Source: Acetomicrobium flavidum (GTDB lineage Bacteria; Synergistota; Synergistia; Synergistales; Acetomicrobiaceae). From it: DNA of 64,000 bases. The notes beneath the pieces were generated by a model. That model made no database searches and had not been told where the DNA came from. It saw only the letters and a list, made by a program, of their open reading frames with translations. This document shows positions 34,606 to 44,533 of the stretch, piece by piece. Both the position numbers and the translations under genes were made by a program. Within the stretch, counting starts at the first letter, position 1, and each line of letters starts with the position of its first letter. The DNA is taken from NCBI RefSeq assembly GCF_900129645.1, contig NZ_FSQZ01000001.1, forward strand, positions 1,884,001 to 1,948,000. Direction: 5' to 3'.

Positions 34606-35724
34606 TTGAGTAAAGTTGCCATCGTTCACGATTGGCTTGTCACGTATGCAGGAGCAGAACGGGTGCTAGAGGAGATCATAAATTGCTTCCCCGAGGCGGA
34701 TCTTTTCGCCATTGTGGACTTTATTCCCAAGAATGAACGAAGCTTTTTAAAGGATAAGCCCGTGAAGACGTCTTTTATACAAAAACTTCCCTTTGCCAAA
34801 AAGAAATACAGGACTTACTTGCCTTTTATGCCATTGGCAGTGGAGCAGCTTGACCTTTCAGGCTACGATATAGTCATCTCAAGCTCACACGCCGTGGCAA
34901 AAGGCGTCATAACCGGGCCTGATCAGCTTCATATAAGCTATGTCCACTCTCCCATGCGGTATGCCTGGGATCTTCAGCATCAGTATTTAAAAGAGACGGG
35001 CCTTGACCGCGGCTTAAAGGGGTGGCTTGCAAAGAGAGAACTCCATAAGCTTCGGATGTGGGATTTGAGGACTGCTAACGGAGTCGATCATTTCCTCGCC
35101 AATTCCCGCTTCATCGCCAGGAGAATTTGGAAGGTATACCGCAGGGAAGCGACGGTAATATATCCTCCTGTCGACGTCAATTCCTTCACGCTCTGCGAAC
35201 AAAAAGAGGACTTTTTCCTAACGGCATCACGCATGGTTCCCTACAAGAAGATCGACTTGATAGCAGAGGCATTTTCTCTCATGCCCGATAAACGCCTCTA
35301 CATCATAGGTGACGGCCCGGATTTCGATAAGGTAAAATCTAAATCGGGGGCAAACGTCGAACTTTTGGGATATCAGCCCTTTGAGGTGCTTCGAAATTAC
35401 ATGCAGCGGGCCAAAGCCTTTGTCTTTGCAGCCGAGGAGGACTTTGGCATCGTGCCCGTAGAAGCACAAGCCTGCGGCACACCTGTCATTGCTTACGGAA
35501 AAGGCGGTGCGCTTGAGACTGTAACTGAAGGTGAGACAGGCCTATTTTTTGACGCTCAAACCACATCAAGCATCATTGAAGCGATACAGAGGTTTGAAGA
35601 TATAAAGGACCGCTTTATTCCTGCAAAGATACGAGAAAAGTCTTTGCGTTTTTCAAGGGATCGCTTTAAAAGGGAGTTTATAAGCTTTGTTGATGAAGCT
35701 TGGGAGACGTTTAAGTCCCGATAA
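34606..35724 (+). CDS. glycosyltransferase, GT4 family, probable mannosyltransferase
   Basis: A 372-residue glycosyltransferase. VAIVHDWLVTYAGAERVL at the N-terminus and the HISYVHSPMRYAWDLQHQYL segment belong to a recognisable GT4 group often annotated WbaZ-like. The C-terminal domain shows FLTASRMVPYKKIDLIAEAF, LYIIGDGPDFDKVK and FAAEEDFGIVPVEAQACGTP with the donor-site Glu pair. The TTG at 34606 lies ten bases after GGAGGG and starts the protein at the expected first strand; an earlier in-frame ATG overlaps the preceding gene. The wbaP gene follows at once. Its membership in the group suggests GDP-mannose as donor. Confidence 0.83.
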   Translation: MSKVAIVHDWLVTYAGAERVLEEIINCFPEADLFAIVDFIPKNERSFLKDKPVKTSFIQKLPFAKKKYRTYLPFMPLAVEQLDLSGYDIVISSSHAVAKGVITGPDQLHISYVHSPMRYAWDLQHQYLKETGLDRGLKGWLAKRELHKLRMWDLRTANGVDHFLANSRFIARRIWKVYRREATVIYPPVDVNSFTLCEQKEDFFLTASRMVPYKKIDLIAEAFSLMPDKRLYIIGDGPDFDKVKSKSGANVELLGYQPFEVLRNYMQRAKAFVFAAEEDFGIVPVEAQACGTPVIAYGKGGALETVTEGETGLFFDAQTTSSIIEAIQRFEDIKDRFIPAKIREKSLRFSRDRFKREFISFVDEAWETFKSR

Positions 35725-35726
35725 AG

Positions 35727-37211
35727 GTGGCTAGAGAGTTGTCAAATGTAAATATCAGAGAGATAGATATTTATAAAATAGGCGATACAACATCTTTGGC
35801 TGAATCCTGGATCATGTCCGGGCTTTACTGCTTAAGCGACCTTGCGGCGATATTTTTTGCCGTTTTGCTCGCCTATTATTTAAGAAAATGGACTCCTGAA
35901 TTCCTACTTCCGCCGAGCGCACTTGTGACTAGAGCTTACATCGAGCTGTGGCCTGCAATTTTTTTGTTTGCACTGGCATATCTAGTCTCAGGCCTTTATC
36001 CCAGCGTTGGCATTACGGCCGTCGAGGAGCTGCGTCGGACATTCATCGCAACATCTTTGGTTTTTACCATACTTTCCGTTTGGATATTTCTTTCCAGGGT
36101 AGGTTTCATCTATTCCCGTGCCATATTTTTCATCGCTTGGATTCTGGCCCTTTTATTTGTGCCCTTAGCCCGGGCGGCTATTCGATACTTTTTTGGCAGT
36201 AAAAGCTGGTGGGGAGTTTCTGCTGTCGTTATGGGTGCCGCCAAGACCGGAGCTGAAATCGTTAAGATATTAAGAAATACGAAAGCGCTGGGCATAAAGC
36301 CCGTAGCGATCCTGGATGACGATCTTGAAAAACATGGCAAATCTATTAAAGGCGTGTCAGTAATAGGAAGCTTGGAACTTGCCCCCCATCTTGCCAAGAA
36401 GTGCAATATTAGATGGGCGATAATGGCCATGCCGGGTTTAAATAGGGAAAGGTTGCTTCAAGTTTGGGAAGAAAACGCCTCGTATTTTCACCATGTGATC
36501 TACATCCCCGACCTTTTTGGCTTTGCAAGCCTTGGCGTCTTGCCGAGGGACTTTGGTGGCATATTGGGCCTAGAGGTGCGCCAGCAGCTTTTGCGCTCAG
36601 GTCCCAAAATCGCCAAGGCCATTATGGATGCGATGGTAGCGGCAGTTGCCCTTGTGGTTTCGGCACTTCTTATACCTTTTATAGCCCTGCTTATAAAGCT
36701 CGATTCAAAGGGGCCTGTATTTTACAAACAGACAAGGTACGGTAAGGGCGGCAAGCCCTTCAAAGCATGGAAGTTCAGGACCATGGTTGAAAATGCCGAT
36801 GTCGTTTTAAAAGAATATTTAGCAAGGCATCCGGAGCTTAAGGAAGAATGGGACAGGGATCAAAAATTGCGAGACGACCCACGGGTGACCCGCGTCGGCA
36901 GGTTCCTAAGAAAGACAAGCCTTGACGAATTGCCTCAGGTCTTTAACGTCATCAAAGGAGAGATGAGCGTTGTGGGTCCAAGGCCAATCGTTCAAAATGA
37001 GATAGAGAAATACGGAAAATACTACTCCCTTTATACTAAAGTTAAGCCTGGAATAACGGGATTATGGCAAGTGTCAGGACGCAACGATGTCTCTTATGAA
37101 GAGCGCGTCGCATTGGACGCATACTATGTCCGCAACTGGTCCGTGTGGCTTGACCTTTACATCCTTGCCCGCACCGTCCCGGTAGCCCTTTTTGGCAAGG
37201 GCGCCTACTAG
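35727..37211 (+). CDS. wbaP: undecaprenyl-phosphate sugar phosphotransferase, WbaP-type
   Basis: A 494-residue polyprenyl-phosphate hexose-1-phosphate transferase that starts a glycan on undecaprenyl phosphate. About four N-terminal transmembrane helices (residues 30-150) are followed by a Rossmann-like CoA-binding region (AVVMGAAKTGAEIVKIL) and the catalytic C-terminal domain: a membrane hairpin, FKAWKFRTM, SLDELPQVFNVIKGEMSVVGPRP, KVKPGITGLWQVSGRN. These are the bacterial sugar-transferase motifs with the catalytic Asp-Glu pair. A GTG at 35727 overlaps the tail of the upstream gene region; a TTG twelve bases later is possible. A second initiating transferase (PglC) lies at 41201. Confidence 0.88.
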   Translation: MARELSNVNIREIDIYKIGDTTSLAESWIMSGLYCLSDLAAIFFAVLLAYYLRKWTPEFLLPPSALVTRAYIELWPAIFLFALAYLVSGLYPSVGITAVEELRRTFIATSLVFTILSVWIFLSRVGFIYSRAIFFIAWILALLFVPLARAAIRYFFGSKSWWGVSAVVMGAAKTGAEIVKILRNTKALGIKPVAILDDDLEKHGKSIKGVSVIGSLELAPHLAKKCNIRWAIMAMPGLNRERLLQVWEENASYFHHVIYIPDLFGFASLGVLPRDFGGILGLEVRQQLLRSGPKIAKAIMDAMVAAVALVVSALLIPFIALLIKLDSKGPVFYKQTRYGKGGKPFKAWKFRTMVENADVVLKEYLARHPELKEEWDRDQKLRDDPRVTRVGRFLRKTSLDELPQVFNVIKGEMSVVGPRPIVQNEIEKYGKYYSLYTKVKPGITGLWQVSGRNDVSYEERVALDAYYVRNWSVWLDLYILARTVPVALFGKGAY

Positions 37212-37232
37212 CTTTGGAGGTGGTCACAAGAA

Positions 37233-38636
37233 ATGAATAATCTTTATATATTGATCCTCGCCGGCGGAAGCGGCACCCGCCTGTGGCCCTGGTCGCGGGA
37301 GGAGCTGCCCAAGCAGTTTTTGTCCCTGGCAGGCGAAGAAAACCTGTTTCAGCAAACGGTAAGAAGGATGACAAAGATAGCACAGCCTTCCAACCTCTAT
37401 ATCGTCGCTTCTGACCAGTGCAGCGCACTTTTACGCCATCAGATGAAGACGGTCGTAAAGTTTGACCACGATCCCATAATAGCAGAACCAATGGCAAAAA
37501 ATACCTGCCCTGCCATAGCTCTTGGGCTGGCATATTTGCTAAAAAGTGGCGCAGACCCTGAAGACTTGATCTTCGTATCTCCAAGCGACCACATAGTAAA
37601 GGACGACGAGGCCTTTAAGAAGGCCATAAATTTGGGACGCCAGGCAGCCAGCGAGGGTCATATAGTTGTATTTGGCGTTAAGCCCACCAGGGCCGATACG
37701 GGCTTTGGCTACGTAGAGATAGACGAAGAAAGGTCCAAAGGCCTACCTTATAAGATCGTTTCAAGGTTCGTCGAAAAGCCAGACGAGGAAAAAGCTAAAA
37801 CATACCTTGAAAGAGGAAACTACCTCTGGAACGGTGGGTTTTTTCTGTTTAAGGCAAAAAGGATCATGGAAGCCTTAAAAAGTGACATCCCACAAATAGG
37901 CAACCCTGCCTCTGAAGGTTACGACAGCTTAATTTCAAGCTTTGAAGACCTGCCTTCAATTTCCATAGACTACGCCGTCATGGAAAAAGAAAAAGACGTT
38001 GCAGTAGTGCCATTAGATTGCGGTTGGTCTGACATTGGCTCCTGGGACGCCTTGTATGAGACCATGGAAAAAGACGAAGACGGAAACGTCAAAAAAGGAG
38101 ACGTTCACACCATAGGCGGCAAAAACAACCTGATATACGCAAACGGCCGTCTGGTCGTAGGCCTTGATGTAAATGACTTGGTCATAGCAGATACCCCGGA
38201 TGCCTTGCTCGTCGCAAAAAGAGGCTCTTCTCAGGCCGTCCGGGACGTCGTAAATTACCTGAAAGACCAGGGCCGCCGCGAGGCCACCGAGGCACCAATA
38301 AACGCCCGACCCTGGGGGACGTATCAGATACTGCACCAGGGAGACAGGTTCAAGATAAAACACATCGTCATAAACCCGGACGCCAAGCTAAGCCTGCAGT
38401 ATCACCATCACAGGACCGAGCATTGGGTAGTGGTGCGGGGCACGGCCCTAGCGGTCATTGGCGGCAAAGAAATTTACGTACACGAAGGAGAAAGTACCTT
38501 TATACCCAAAAGCACGCCCCATCGCCTGGTAAACCCCGGCAAGATCCCACTTGAAATAATCGAGGTCCAAAATGGCGAATATGTAGGTGAGGACGACATA
38601 ATTAGGATAGAAGACGACTACAAGAGGACGGAGTGA
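37233..38636 (+). CDS. manC: mannose-1-phosphate guanylyltransferase / mannose-6-phosphate isomerase
   Basis: A 467-residue bifunctional enzyme making GDP-mannose. The N-terminal pyrophosphorylase signature ILAGGSGTRLWPWSREELPK is complete, followed by FVSPSDHIVKDDEAF, FVEKPDEEKA and NGGFFLFKA. The C-terminal cupin has the isomerase metal motif LQYHHHRTEHWVVVRGTA. The length equals that of AlgA/ManC. GGAGG precedes the ATG at 37233. The stop overlaps the sequence before the phosphomannomutase start, so the two are co-translated. It supplies donor for the neighbouring glycosyltransferases. Confidence 0.94.
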   Translation: MNNLYILILAGGSGTRLWPWSREELPKQFLSLAGEENLFQQTVRRMTKIAQPSNLYIVASDQCSALLRHQMKTVVKFDHDPIIAEPMAKNTCPAIALGLAYLLKSGADPEDLIFVSPSDHIVKDDEAFKKAINLGRQAASEGHIVVFGVKPTRADTGFGYVEIDEERSKGLPYKIVSRFVEKPDEEKAKTYLERGNYLWNGGFFLFKAKRIMEALKSDIPQIGNPASEGYDSLISSFEDLPSISIDYAVMEKEKDVAVVPLDCGWSDIGSWDALYETMEKDEDGNVKKGDVHTIGGKNNLIYANGRLVVGLDVNDLVIADTPDALLVAKRGSSQAVRDVVNYLKDQGRREATEAPINARPWGTYQILHQGDRFKIKHIVINPDAKLSLQYHHHRTEHWVVVRGTALAVIGGKEIYVHEGESTFIPKSTPHRLVNPGKIPLEIIEVQNGEYVGEDDIIRIEDDYKRTE

Positions 38637-38641
38637 CGCTG

Positions 38642-40084
38642 ATGACCAAAGACCTATCCCAAGTGCTATCTGCAGTAATAAGGGAATACGACATCAGGGG
38701 GATCGTAGGCGAGGAGCTAACCCCAAAGCTTTCTTACTGCCTCGGCAGGGCCTACGCGGATTACGCAAGATTAAGATGTCACCGTATAGACGACAAAACC
38801 ACTGTGGCCGTGGGCCACGACTGCCGCATGGCCTCATTTAGCCTGGCAAAAGCTCTATGCCATGGCCTTTCGGATGGAGGGCTCCATCCTTTATACTTGG
38901 GCATGGTGACCACTCCTATCGTATATTACGCAACTTGTGCCTTAGATGTGGCCGGCGGCATAGCCGTGACGGGAAGCCATAACCCGCCGGAATACGACGG
39001 CTTTAAGATATGTCTGGGAAGCGACACCCTTTATGGCGAGGAACTTAAAAAACTTGGCGAGCTTGCCCTGCTGTACGAAAAGGCCGCTCCTGGACCGGCG
39101 CCTGAAATATCAGAAGAAGACATCGTGACGTCATATAAAAATGAACTTCTGTTGCGCACAGATGGGAAGGTAGTGGCACAGGCGACGCCAAAGGTCGTCA
39201 TCGACGGAGGAAACGGCACAGCCGGGCCTGTCGCCAGAGATGTGCTCGAATCGCTGGGATGTGAAGTCCTTGGATTATATATAGAGCCTGATGGCAGCTT
39301 TCCCAACCATCACCCTGATCCCACAGTTGAAGATACCTTGAAGGACCTGAAGAATGAAGTCGCAAACAGTAAGGCAGATTTCGGCATTGCCTTCGATGGA
39401 GATGGCGACAGGATAGGCGTGGTCGACGAAAGTGGCAACGTCGTTCGAGGCGATAAATTGCTTTACCTTTACGCGAAAAAGATACTCGAGCAAAACCCTG
39501 GCGCCGTCATCATGGGAGAGGTCAAATGCTCCAAGGCAGTGTTTGAGGCCATAAAAAGGGCCGGAGGGAAACCCTTGATGTGGAAGACGGGCCATTCCCT
39601 CATAAAGGCGAAGATGAAAGAAAGCGGTGCGCTCCTTGCAGGAGAGATGAGCGGACACATGTTCTTTGCAGACCGCTACTTCGGCTATGATGACGCCGTA
39701 TACGCCGCCTGCAGGTTGGTTGAATGCTTTGCCTATGCAAAGCTTGGCGACCCAAGCGTCACCTTTTCGAGATTGTTTACGGATCTTCCTGCGACCTTTG
39801 CGACCCCCGAAATTCGCATAGCCTGTCCCGACGACGAAAAGGAAGGCATAGTTAGCCAGGTTCGAGAGGCCATATCCGCCTGGCCCGACGTCAAGGAGGT
39901 CATAACCATCGACGGCGTTCGAGCTCACTTGAAAGACGGTTGGGTCTTGGTGCGTGCCTCAAACACGCAGCCCGTGTTGGTAGTGCGCTGTGAATCCTAC
40001 ATTTCCGGTGAGCATTGCGATATGCTAAAATATAGGACATTAAACCATGTAGGACAAATTATCAAACATAAAAGCGAGGGATAA
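38642..40084 (+). CDS. manB: phosphomannomutase / phosphoglucomutase
   Basis: A 480-residue alpha-D-phosphohexomutase interconverting mannose 6- and 1-phosphate. The four domain motifs are seen: REYDIRGIVGEEL at the start, the phosphoserine loop GGIAVTGSHNPPEYDG, the metal loop FGIAFDGDGDRIGVVDE, the sugar-binding GEMSGHMFF and the C-terminal phosphate loop RASNTQPVLVVRCE. GGAG stands eight bases before the ATG at 38642; an in-frame GTG nine bases earlier overlaps the manC stop. It completes the GDP-mannose pathway with ManC. Confidence 0.93.
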   Translation: MTKDLSQVLSAVIREYDIRGIVGEELTPKLSYCLGRAYADYARLRCHRIDDKTTVAVGHDCRMASFSLAKALCHGLSDGGLHPLYLGMVTTPIVYYATCALDVAGGIAVTGSHNPPEYDGFKICLGSDTLYGEELKKLGELALLYEKAAPGPAPEISEEDIVTSYKNELLLRTDGKVVAQATPKVVIDGGNGTAGPVARDVLESLGCEVLGLYIEPDGSFPNHHPDPTVEDTLKDLKNEVANSKADFGIAFDGDGDRIGVVDESGNVVRGDKLLYLYAKKILEQNPGAVIMGEVKCSKAVFEAIKRAGGKPLMWKTGHSLIKAKMKESGALLAGEMSGHMFFADRYFGYDDAVYAACRLVECFAYAKLGDPSVTFSRLFTDLPATFATPEIRIACPDDEKEGIVSQVREAISAWPDVKEVITIDGVRAHLKDGWVLVRASNTQPVLVVRCESYISGEHCDMLKYRTLNHVGQIIKHKSEG

Positions 40085-40086
40085 AG

Positions 40087-41199
40087 TTGCCGAAAAAGAT
40101 ATGGCTTTCGTCGCCCCATATGAGCGGTGAAGGCTACGAATTGCAATACGTGAAAGAAGCCTTTGACACCAACTGGATCGCCCCCCTGGGGCCAAACGTG
40201 GACGCCTTTGAAAAAGAGCTTGCCGCCTGGGTCGGCGCAAAGCACGCCGCGGCGCTTTCTTCAGGGACTGCCGCCATTCACATGGCGCTGAAGGCCGCGG
40301 GAGTGGAAAAAGACGACATCGTTTTTTGCCAGTCCCTCACCTTTTCCGCCACGGCCAACCCAATCATATATCAAAACGCGACCCCCGTGTTCATAGACAG
40401 CGACTTTAAGACCTGGAACATGGACCCCCAGGCCCTGGAGGACGCCTTCAAGAAATACCCCAATCCAAAGGCGGTCATACTGACTCATCTTTACGGCTTG
40501 TCCGCAGACTTAGACCCAATCATGAGGATATGCCGGGACCACAACGTAACTTTAATAGAAGACGCCGCCGAAAGCCTGGGCACGAAGTATAAGGGCAAAT
40601 ACACGGGCACCTTTGGCAAATACGGCGTGTTTTCCTTCAACGGCAACAAGATCATCACGACGTCGGGTGGGGGAATGCTCGTCTCAGACGACGAAGAAAG
40701 GATATCCAAAGTCAGATTTTGGTCCACGCAGGCCAGGGACAAGGCACGACACTACGAACACAGCGAGCTTGGCTACAACTACAGGATGAGTAACGTATTG
40801 GCGGGCATCGGCAGGGGCCAGTTAAAGGTTTTGGACCGAAGGTTAATCCAAAAAAAGCACATCTTTGAATTTTACAAAGAAAACTTGAGCCACCTCGAAG
40901 GGCTTGAAATGATGCCCGTAAATGACTGGAACGAGCCCAACTTTTGGCTGAGCTGCATCACCTTATCCGGCAAGATCAAGCCTTTAGAAATCCTTGAGGC
41001 CCTGGAGCGGGAAAACATCGAATCGAGGCCCATATGGAAGCCCATGCACATGCAGCCCCTTTACAAGGATTGCGACTTTTGGGGAAGCGGAGTATCCCAA
41101 AAGATCTTCGAACACAGCTTATGTTTGCCGAGCGACACGAAAATGACGGACGACGACCTAAATAGGGTATGTGAAATAATTAAAGGGGTTTGGAGATGA
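40087..41199 (+). CDS. pglE: UDP-4-amino-sugar aminotransferase, PglE-like (DegT family)
   Basis: A 370-residue PLP-dependent sugar aminotransferase. [22 protein letters not shown] and [17 protein letters not shown] match PglE, which converts UDP-4-keto-6-deoxy-GlcNAc to the 4-amino sugar with glutamate. Other family marks: [31 protein letters not shown] and the PLP lysine in [15 protein letters not shown]. The TTG start follows GCGAGGG. It is followed two bases later by the PglC-like gene and then PglD, so the bacillosamine steps are one transcript; PglF lies far upstream at 21537. Confidence 0.88.
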   Translation: MPKKIWLSSPHMSGEGYELQYVKEAFDTNWIAPLGPNVDAFEKELAAWVGAKHAAALSSGTAAIHMALKAAGVEKDDIVFCQSLTFSATANPIIYQNATPVFIDSDFKTWNMDPQALEDAFKKYPNPKAVILTHLYGLSADLDPIMRICRDHNVTLIEDAAESLGTKYKGKYTGTFGKYGVFSFNGNKIITTSGGGMLVSDDEERISKVRFWSTQARDKARHYEHSELGYNYRMSNVLAGIGRGQLKVLDRRLIQKKHIFEFYKENLSHLEGLEMMPVNDWNEPNFWLSCITLSGKIKPLEILEALERENIESRPIWKPMHMQPLYKDCDFWGSGVSQKIFEHSLCLPSDTKMTDDDLNRVCEIIKGVWR

Positions 41200-41200
41200 G

Positions 41201-41878
41201 ATGCCGAGTGAGGCGGAATTAAGGCCACAAAAAAATTACGGCCTTTACAGACGTTATTTCAAAAGACCTTTGGATTTTATGTTGTCATTGGCAGCCATTG
41301 TCATATTAAGCCCGATTTTGCTGCTTATCGCTCTGCTCGTTAGGATAAAGCTTGGAAGTCCTGTTATATTCAAACAGCAAAGACCTGGCATGAACGAAAA
41401 GATATTTACCCTATATAAGTTTCGTACCATGACCGACGAAAGAGATGAAAAGGGCGAATTGCTGCCCGACGAAGTGAGGCTGACAGATTTCGGCAAGTTC
41501 CTGCGAGCGTCGTCTTTGGATGAATTGCCAGAGCTTTTTAACATCCTAAAAGGAGATATGTCCATTGTGGGGCCCAGGCCGTTGTTGATAGAATATCTCC
41601 CTTTATATAACGAACACCAAAGGCGACGCCACGAAGTTCGGCCGGGTCTAACGGGTTGGGCGCAGGTAAACGGTCGTAACGCCATAAGTTGGGAAGAGAA
41701 ATTTAACTACGATGTTGAATATGTCGATAACCTTAGCTTTCTTTTGGACTTGAAGATCATAATTTTGACTATCATGAAGGTTTTAAAAAGAGAGGGAATT
41801 AGCCAAGAGGGCAGGGCGACGATGGAGCCGTTTAGAGGCAGTCAGCAGGTAGGTCAATTACATGAAAATAAATTATAA
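41201..41878 (+). CDS. pglC: undecaprenyl-phosphate bacillosamine-1-phosphate transferase, PglC-like
   Basis: A 225-residue small (monotopic) phosphoglycosyl transferase that consists of the catalytic domain only. A reentrant hydrophobic helix (residues 25-47) precedes [50 protein letters not shown] with the catalytic Asp-Glu, and [19 protein letters not shown]. It would attach diacetylbacillosamine 1-phosphate to undecaprenyl phosphate, matching the PglE and PglD genes on either side. TTGGAGATG precedes the ATG. Its 3' end overlaps PglD by 17 bp. Confidence 0.88.
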   Translation: MPSEAELRPQKNYGLYRRYFKRPLDFMLSLAAIVILSPILLLIALLVRIKLGSPVIFKQQRPGMNEKIFTLYKFRTMTDERDEKGELLPDEVRLTDFGKFLRASSLDELPELFNILKGDMSIVGPRPLLIEYLPLYNEHQRRRHEVRPGLTGWAQVNGRNAISWEEKFNYDVEYVDNLSFLLDLKIIILTIMKVLKREGISQEGRATMEPFRGSQQVGQLHENKL

Positions 41879-42500
41879 TACCAAAAAGGGGCTCTTGATT
41901 ATTGGCGCAAGCGGTCACGGCAAGGTCGTTGCCGACGTTGCCTTAAAGATGAATAAATGGGAATATATTGCTTTTTTGGATCAGGATGAAAACATCAAGT
42001 CTTCGTTAGATATTGATGTAATAGATAGATCAGAAAATGCCTTTAGGTATATAAAAGACTACGATATATTCGTGGCAATTGGCAATAACGTTACGAGAGA
42101 AAAGGTATTAGAGGAATTGACGTCATTAGGAGCAAGTGTACCTGTGTTGATTCATCCTAGTGCTGTTTTGGGCAAGCTGGTGGAGGTAGGGATGGGAACG
42201 GTCATCATGGCAGGGGCTGTAATCAACTGCTGTACCAAGATAGGTAAAGGTTGCATAATCAATACCGGAGCAACAATAGATCATGATAATAAAATAGGCG
42301 ATTACGTGCATATCTCACCAGGTGCTAATCTGGCCGGGACTGTAAGTGTTGGAAAGGGTACATGGATAGGCATCGGAAGCGCAGTAATAAACAATATAGC
42401 TATTACAGGCAATTGCATCATCGGAGCAGGTGCGGTAGTAACTAGGAACATAACAGAGCCTGGCACGTATGTCGGGGTACCGGCAAGGAAAATCAAGTGA
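41862..42500 (+). CDS. pglD: UDP-4-amino-sugar N-acetyltransferase, PglD-like
   Basis: A 212-residue left-handed beta-helix acetyltransferase. The N-terminal Rossmann-like domain has [18 protein letters not shown] (UDP-sugar binding); the hexapeptide domain from about residue 95 includes [31 protein letters not shown] with the catalytic His, and [15 protein letters not shown], ending [11 protein letters not shown]. PglD makes UDP-diacetylbacillosamine. The composition is somewhat AT-richer than pglE. It is the last gene of the long plus-strand operon; a dispersed repeat begins right after the stop. Confidence 0.88.
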   Translation: MKINYNTKKGLLIIGASGHGKVVADVALKMNKWEYIAFLDQDENIKSSLDIDVIDRSENAFRYIKDYDIFVAIGNNVTREKVLEELTSLGASVPVLIHPSAVLGKLVEVGMGTVIMAGAVINCCTKIGKGCIINTGATIDHDNKIGDYVHISPGANLAGTVSVGKGTWIGIGSAVINNIAITGNCIIGAGAVVTRNITEPGTYVGVPARKIK

Positions 42501-42835
42501 GGGAATCCTCGAGGGTCGTCCTCCTCGAGCATAACCTCGGGGGTCGGATCTTGAATCTTGAATTTTTCGTTGAATCCCTTGAAAAGCAACAAAGGGGTTC
42601 TTGAATATACTGAAAGTCAAAATATAATACCGATGTTTTGTAATTTACCAATAACGTAGCAAATCAATTTCTTATCGGTATAGAGAATTTTGGCCATATT
42701 CCTCATATTTTATACTTCTCAAATTCTCCCACTTGTTACGTGATCTTCATTAGCATATAATCGTTACGCAAACTGCGTAACGCATTTAGCGTAACAATGA
42801 ATGCGTAATAAGCAATAAAAGGTGGAAGGTAAATC
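42501..42835. other. intergenic stretch with a dispersed-repeat stub and GCGTAAC palindromes
   Basis: No gene is seen. CTCGAGG-CCTCGAG near 42508-42529 is a hairpin, possibly the end of the polysaccharide operon. At 42535-42567 is the first 33 bp of the GGGTCGGATC repeat that recurs at 43975 and 45944. GTTACGC-AAACT-GCGTAAC at 42763-42781 is a perfect palindrome, with two further GCGTAA copies at 42789 and 42803, just before the ATPase gene. Confidence 0.6.
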
Positions 42836-43972
42836 ATGGAAAATCCCTTCGTGTACGGCAAAGTAGTTCGCGGCAAGTATTTCGCCGACAGAGAGGCGGA
42901 GATTGCAGAACTAATAAATGACATCGCGTCAGGCCAGAACGTGATCGTCTTTTCCCCGAGGCGCTACGGGAAGACCTCTTTGATCCTCGAGGTCTTAGAC
43001 CGCGTTAAGGCCGAAGGCTTGCTTACTTTTTACTTAGATTTGTTTAAGGTGACGTCGCAAGAGACGTTCATCGCAGCCTACGCCAAGGAAGTAGCGCGCC
43101 TTCACGGCGGCAGAATTCAAAATATGCTTAAAAAAATCAGGGACCTGCTTCCCAGGTTGGTGCCAAAGGTTGTTATGAAGGGAGAAAAGGTCGACGTCGA
43201 GGTGGAGTTTGAATTTGACCCCAGCGCAGATAAGGCGCCTTTGCTTGATGATCTCTTTGAGGCCGTAGCGACCGTGAGCTCGCAAACGGGCAAAAGAGCA
43301 GTGGCGGTTTTCGACGAGTTTCAGGAGATAACGAGCTGGGATGTAAAGGGCCAAATAGAGCGCCAGATGAGGACTCACTTTCAAATGCACGAAGACGTCT
43401 CATATATCTTCATGGGAAGCAAGCGCCACCTCATGCAGGAGCTTTTTCGGAATAAAAACCGTCCGTTTTATAGGTTCGGCAAGCACTTTCCGCTGGAAAA
43501 GATCCCCGAGGACGAATTTGCAAAGTTCATACAAACGCGTTTCGAGGAGACTGGCTTTCAAACGGGTCCGGATGTCGTAAGGGAGATTTTGCACGCAGCT
43601 GATGATCATCCTTATTATACGCAGCTTTTGTGCCACATCCTTTGGGACAGAAATCAGCAGGAAAAGATCATTACAAAAGAAAGTATCACGGCAGCATTGC
43701 AGGAGGTCTTCATGAGGGAAGCCCACGCCTTTCAAGGCCTTTGGGATATGCTAACCCTAAAGGCCCGTCAGCTTCTCGTGGCCCTGGCCAAAGAAGAAGA
43801 TACTCAGGTGCGACCTTTTTCGAGCGACTTCTTGCGAAAACACAACCTCGGTTCGGCCTCGAGCGTCCAGCGGGCAATTACCCGCCTTTTGGAGGAAGAG
43901 GTCTTAGAAAAGACGGACGGAGGCTATCAATTTACAGATGTTTTCTTCAAGCGCTGGCTCAGGGAAATGTAA
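42836..43972 (+). CDS. archaeal-type AAA/STAND ATPase
   Basis: A 378-residue ATPase of the Pfam ATPase_2 (archaeal ATPase) group. NPFVYGKVVRGKYFADREAEI opens the protein; Walker A is VIVFSPRRYGKTSLI; Walker B is RAVAVFDEFQEI; a sensor-like YIFMGSKRHLM follows; the C-terminal third has a winged-helix-like RPFSSDFLRKHNLGSASSVQRAITRLLEEEVL. Such stand-alone ATPases are common, repeated and mobile in Thermotogae, Synergistota and archaea, but their role is unknown. GGTGGAAGG precedes the ATG. Four GCGTAAC-type sites lie just upstream and may bind a regulator or the protein itself. Confidence 0.85.
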   Translation: MENPFVYGKVVRGKYFADREAEIAELINDIASGQNVIVFSPRRYGKTSLILEVLDRVKAEGLLTFYLDLFKVTSQETFIAAYAKEVARLHGGRIQNMLKKIRDLLPRLVPKVVMKGEKVDVEVEFEFDPSADKAPLLDDLFEAVATVSSQTGKRAVAVFDEFQEITSWDVKGQIERQMRTHFQMHEDVSYIFMGSKRHLMQELFRNKNRPFYRFGKHFPLEKIPEDEFAKFIQTRFEETGFQTGPDVVREILHAADDHPYYTQLLCHILWDRNQQEKIITKESITAALQEVFMREAHAFQGLWDMLTLKARQLLVALAKEEDTQVRPFSSDFLRKHNLGSASSVQRAITRLLEEEVLEKTDGGYQFTDVFFKRWLREM

Positions 43973-43974
43973 TT

Positions 43975-44440
43975 TCGAGGGTCGGATCTTTAATCTTGAA
44001 TTCTATGCTAATGTTTTAAAAATACAAGAAATAAGTTTACTAAAGCACCAAAACCCGAAATTAATGGTGCGAACACAATAGGGCTCCGTCGAATCTCCTG
44101 CCTGTCTTATGCTCTCGACATAGATCAAGACACCATGCAACGGATAGTAAAAGAACTTGGAGGTGAAAAAGTTATGCCGTCTGTGACAGAAAAGCTTATA
44201 AAACAGGGCAAGCAACAAGGTAAAAAAAGAAGGCGAAATTAAAGGCAAACAAGATCTGCTTATAAAACAACTGCGCCGAAAATTCGGTTTGTCATCATCT
44301 GACGAAAAGACGATCCGCTCCGTCACTGACGAATCCAAGCTTGACGCAGCAGCCGAAGCCGTGCTTGACGCTAAATCGAAAGACGAAATATTTAAAATAT
44401 TGGTCTGCTAAATCACATCTCTCCAGCACAAAAGTTCTTC
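43975..44440 (+). repeat. ~470-bp direct repeat, copy B (left of the TAC operon)
   Basis: It starts with TCGAGGGTCGGATC directly after the ATPase stop and ends in CTCTCCAGCAC. Copy C at 45944-46430 follows the same order with high identity, including the pseudogene it contains. A 33-bp stub lies at 42535. Confidence 0.85.
44066..44411 (+). pseudogene. Rpn/DUF4351-like C-terminal fragment, frameshifted
   Basis: Reads RRISCLSYALDIDQDTMQRI then VKELGGEKVMPSVTEKLIKQ, a stop after GKKRRRN, and in another frame KQDLLIKQLRRKFGLSSSDE, ending EIFKILVC. The Lys/Glu-Gly-rich linker followed by an LLxxLxRKFG helix is the tail of PD-(D/E)XK recombination-promoting nuclease (Rpn/YhgA-like) proteins. The nuclease domain is missing. 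Confidence 0.65.
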
Positions 44441-44533
44441 GTTTATCTGATGTGCTATGGAAGTATTGGATTTTTAGGAGATTTGGCAATGGCGGAAAAA
44501 ATGGGCGAAATAGGAAAATCACCTTTTGCCCTC

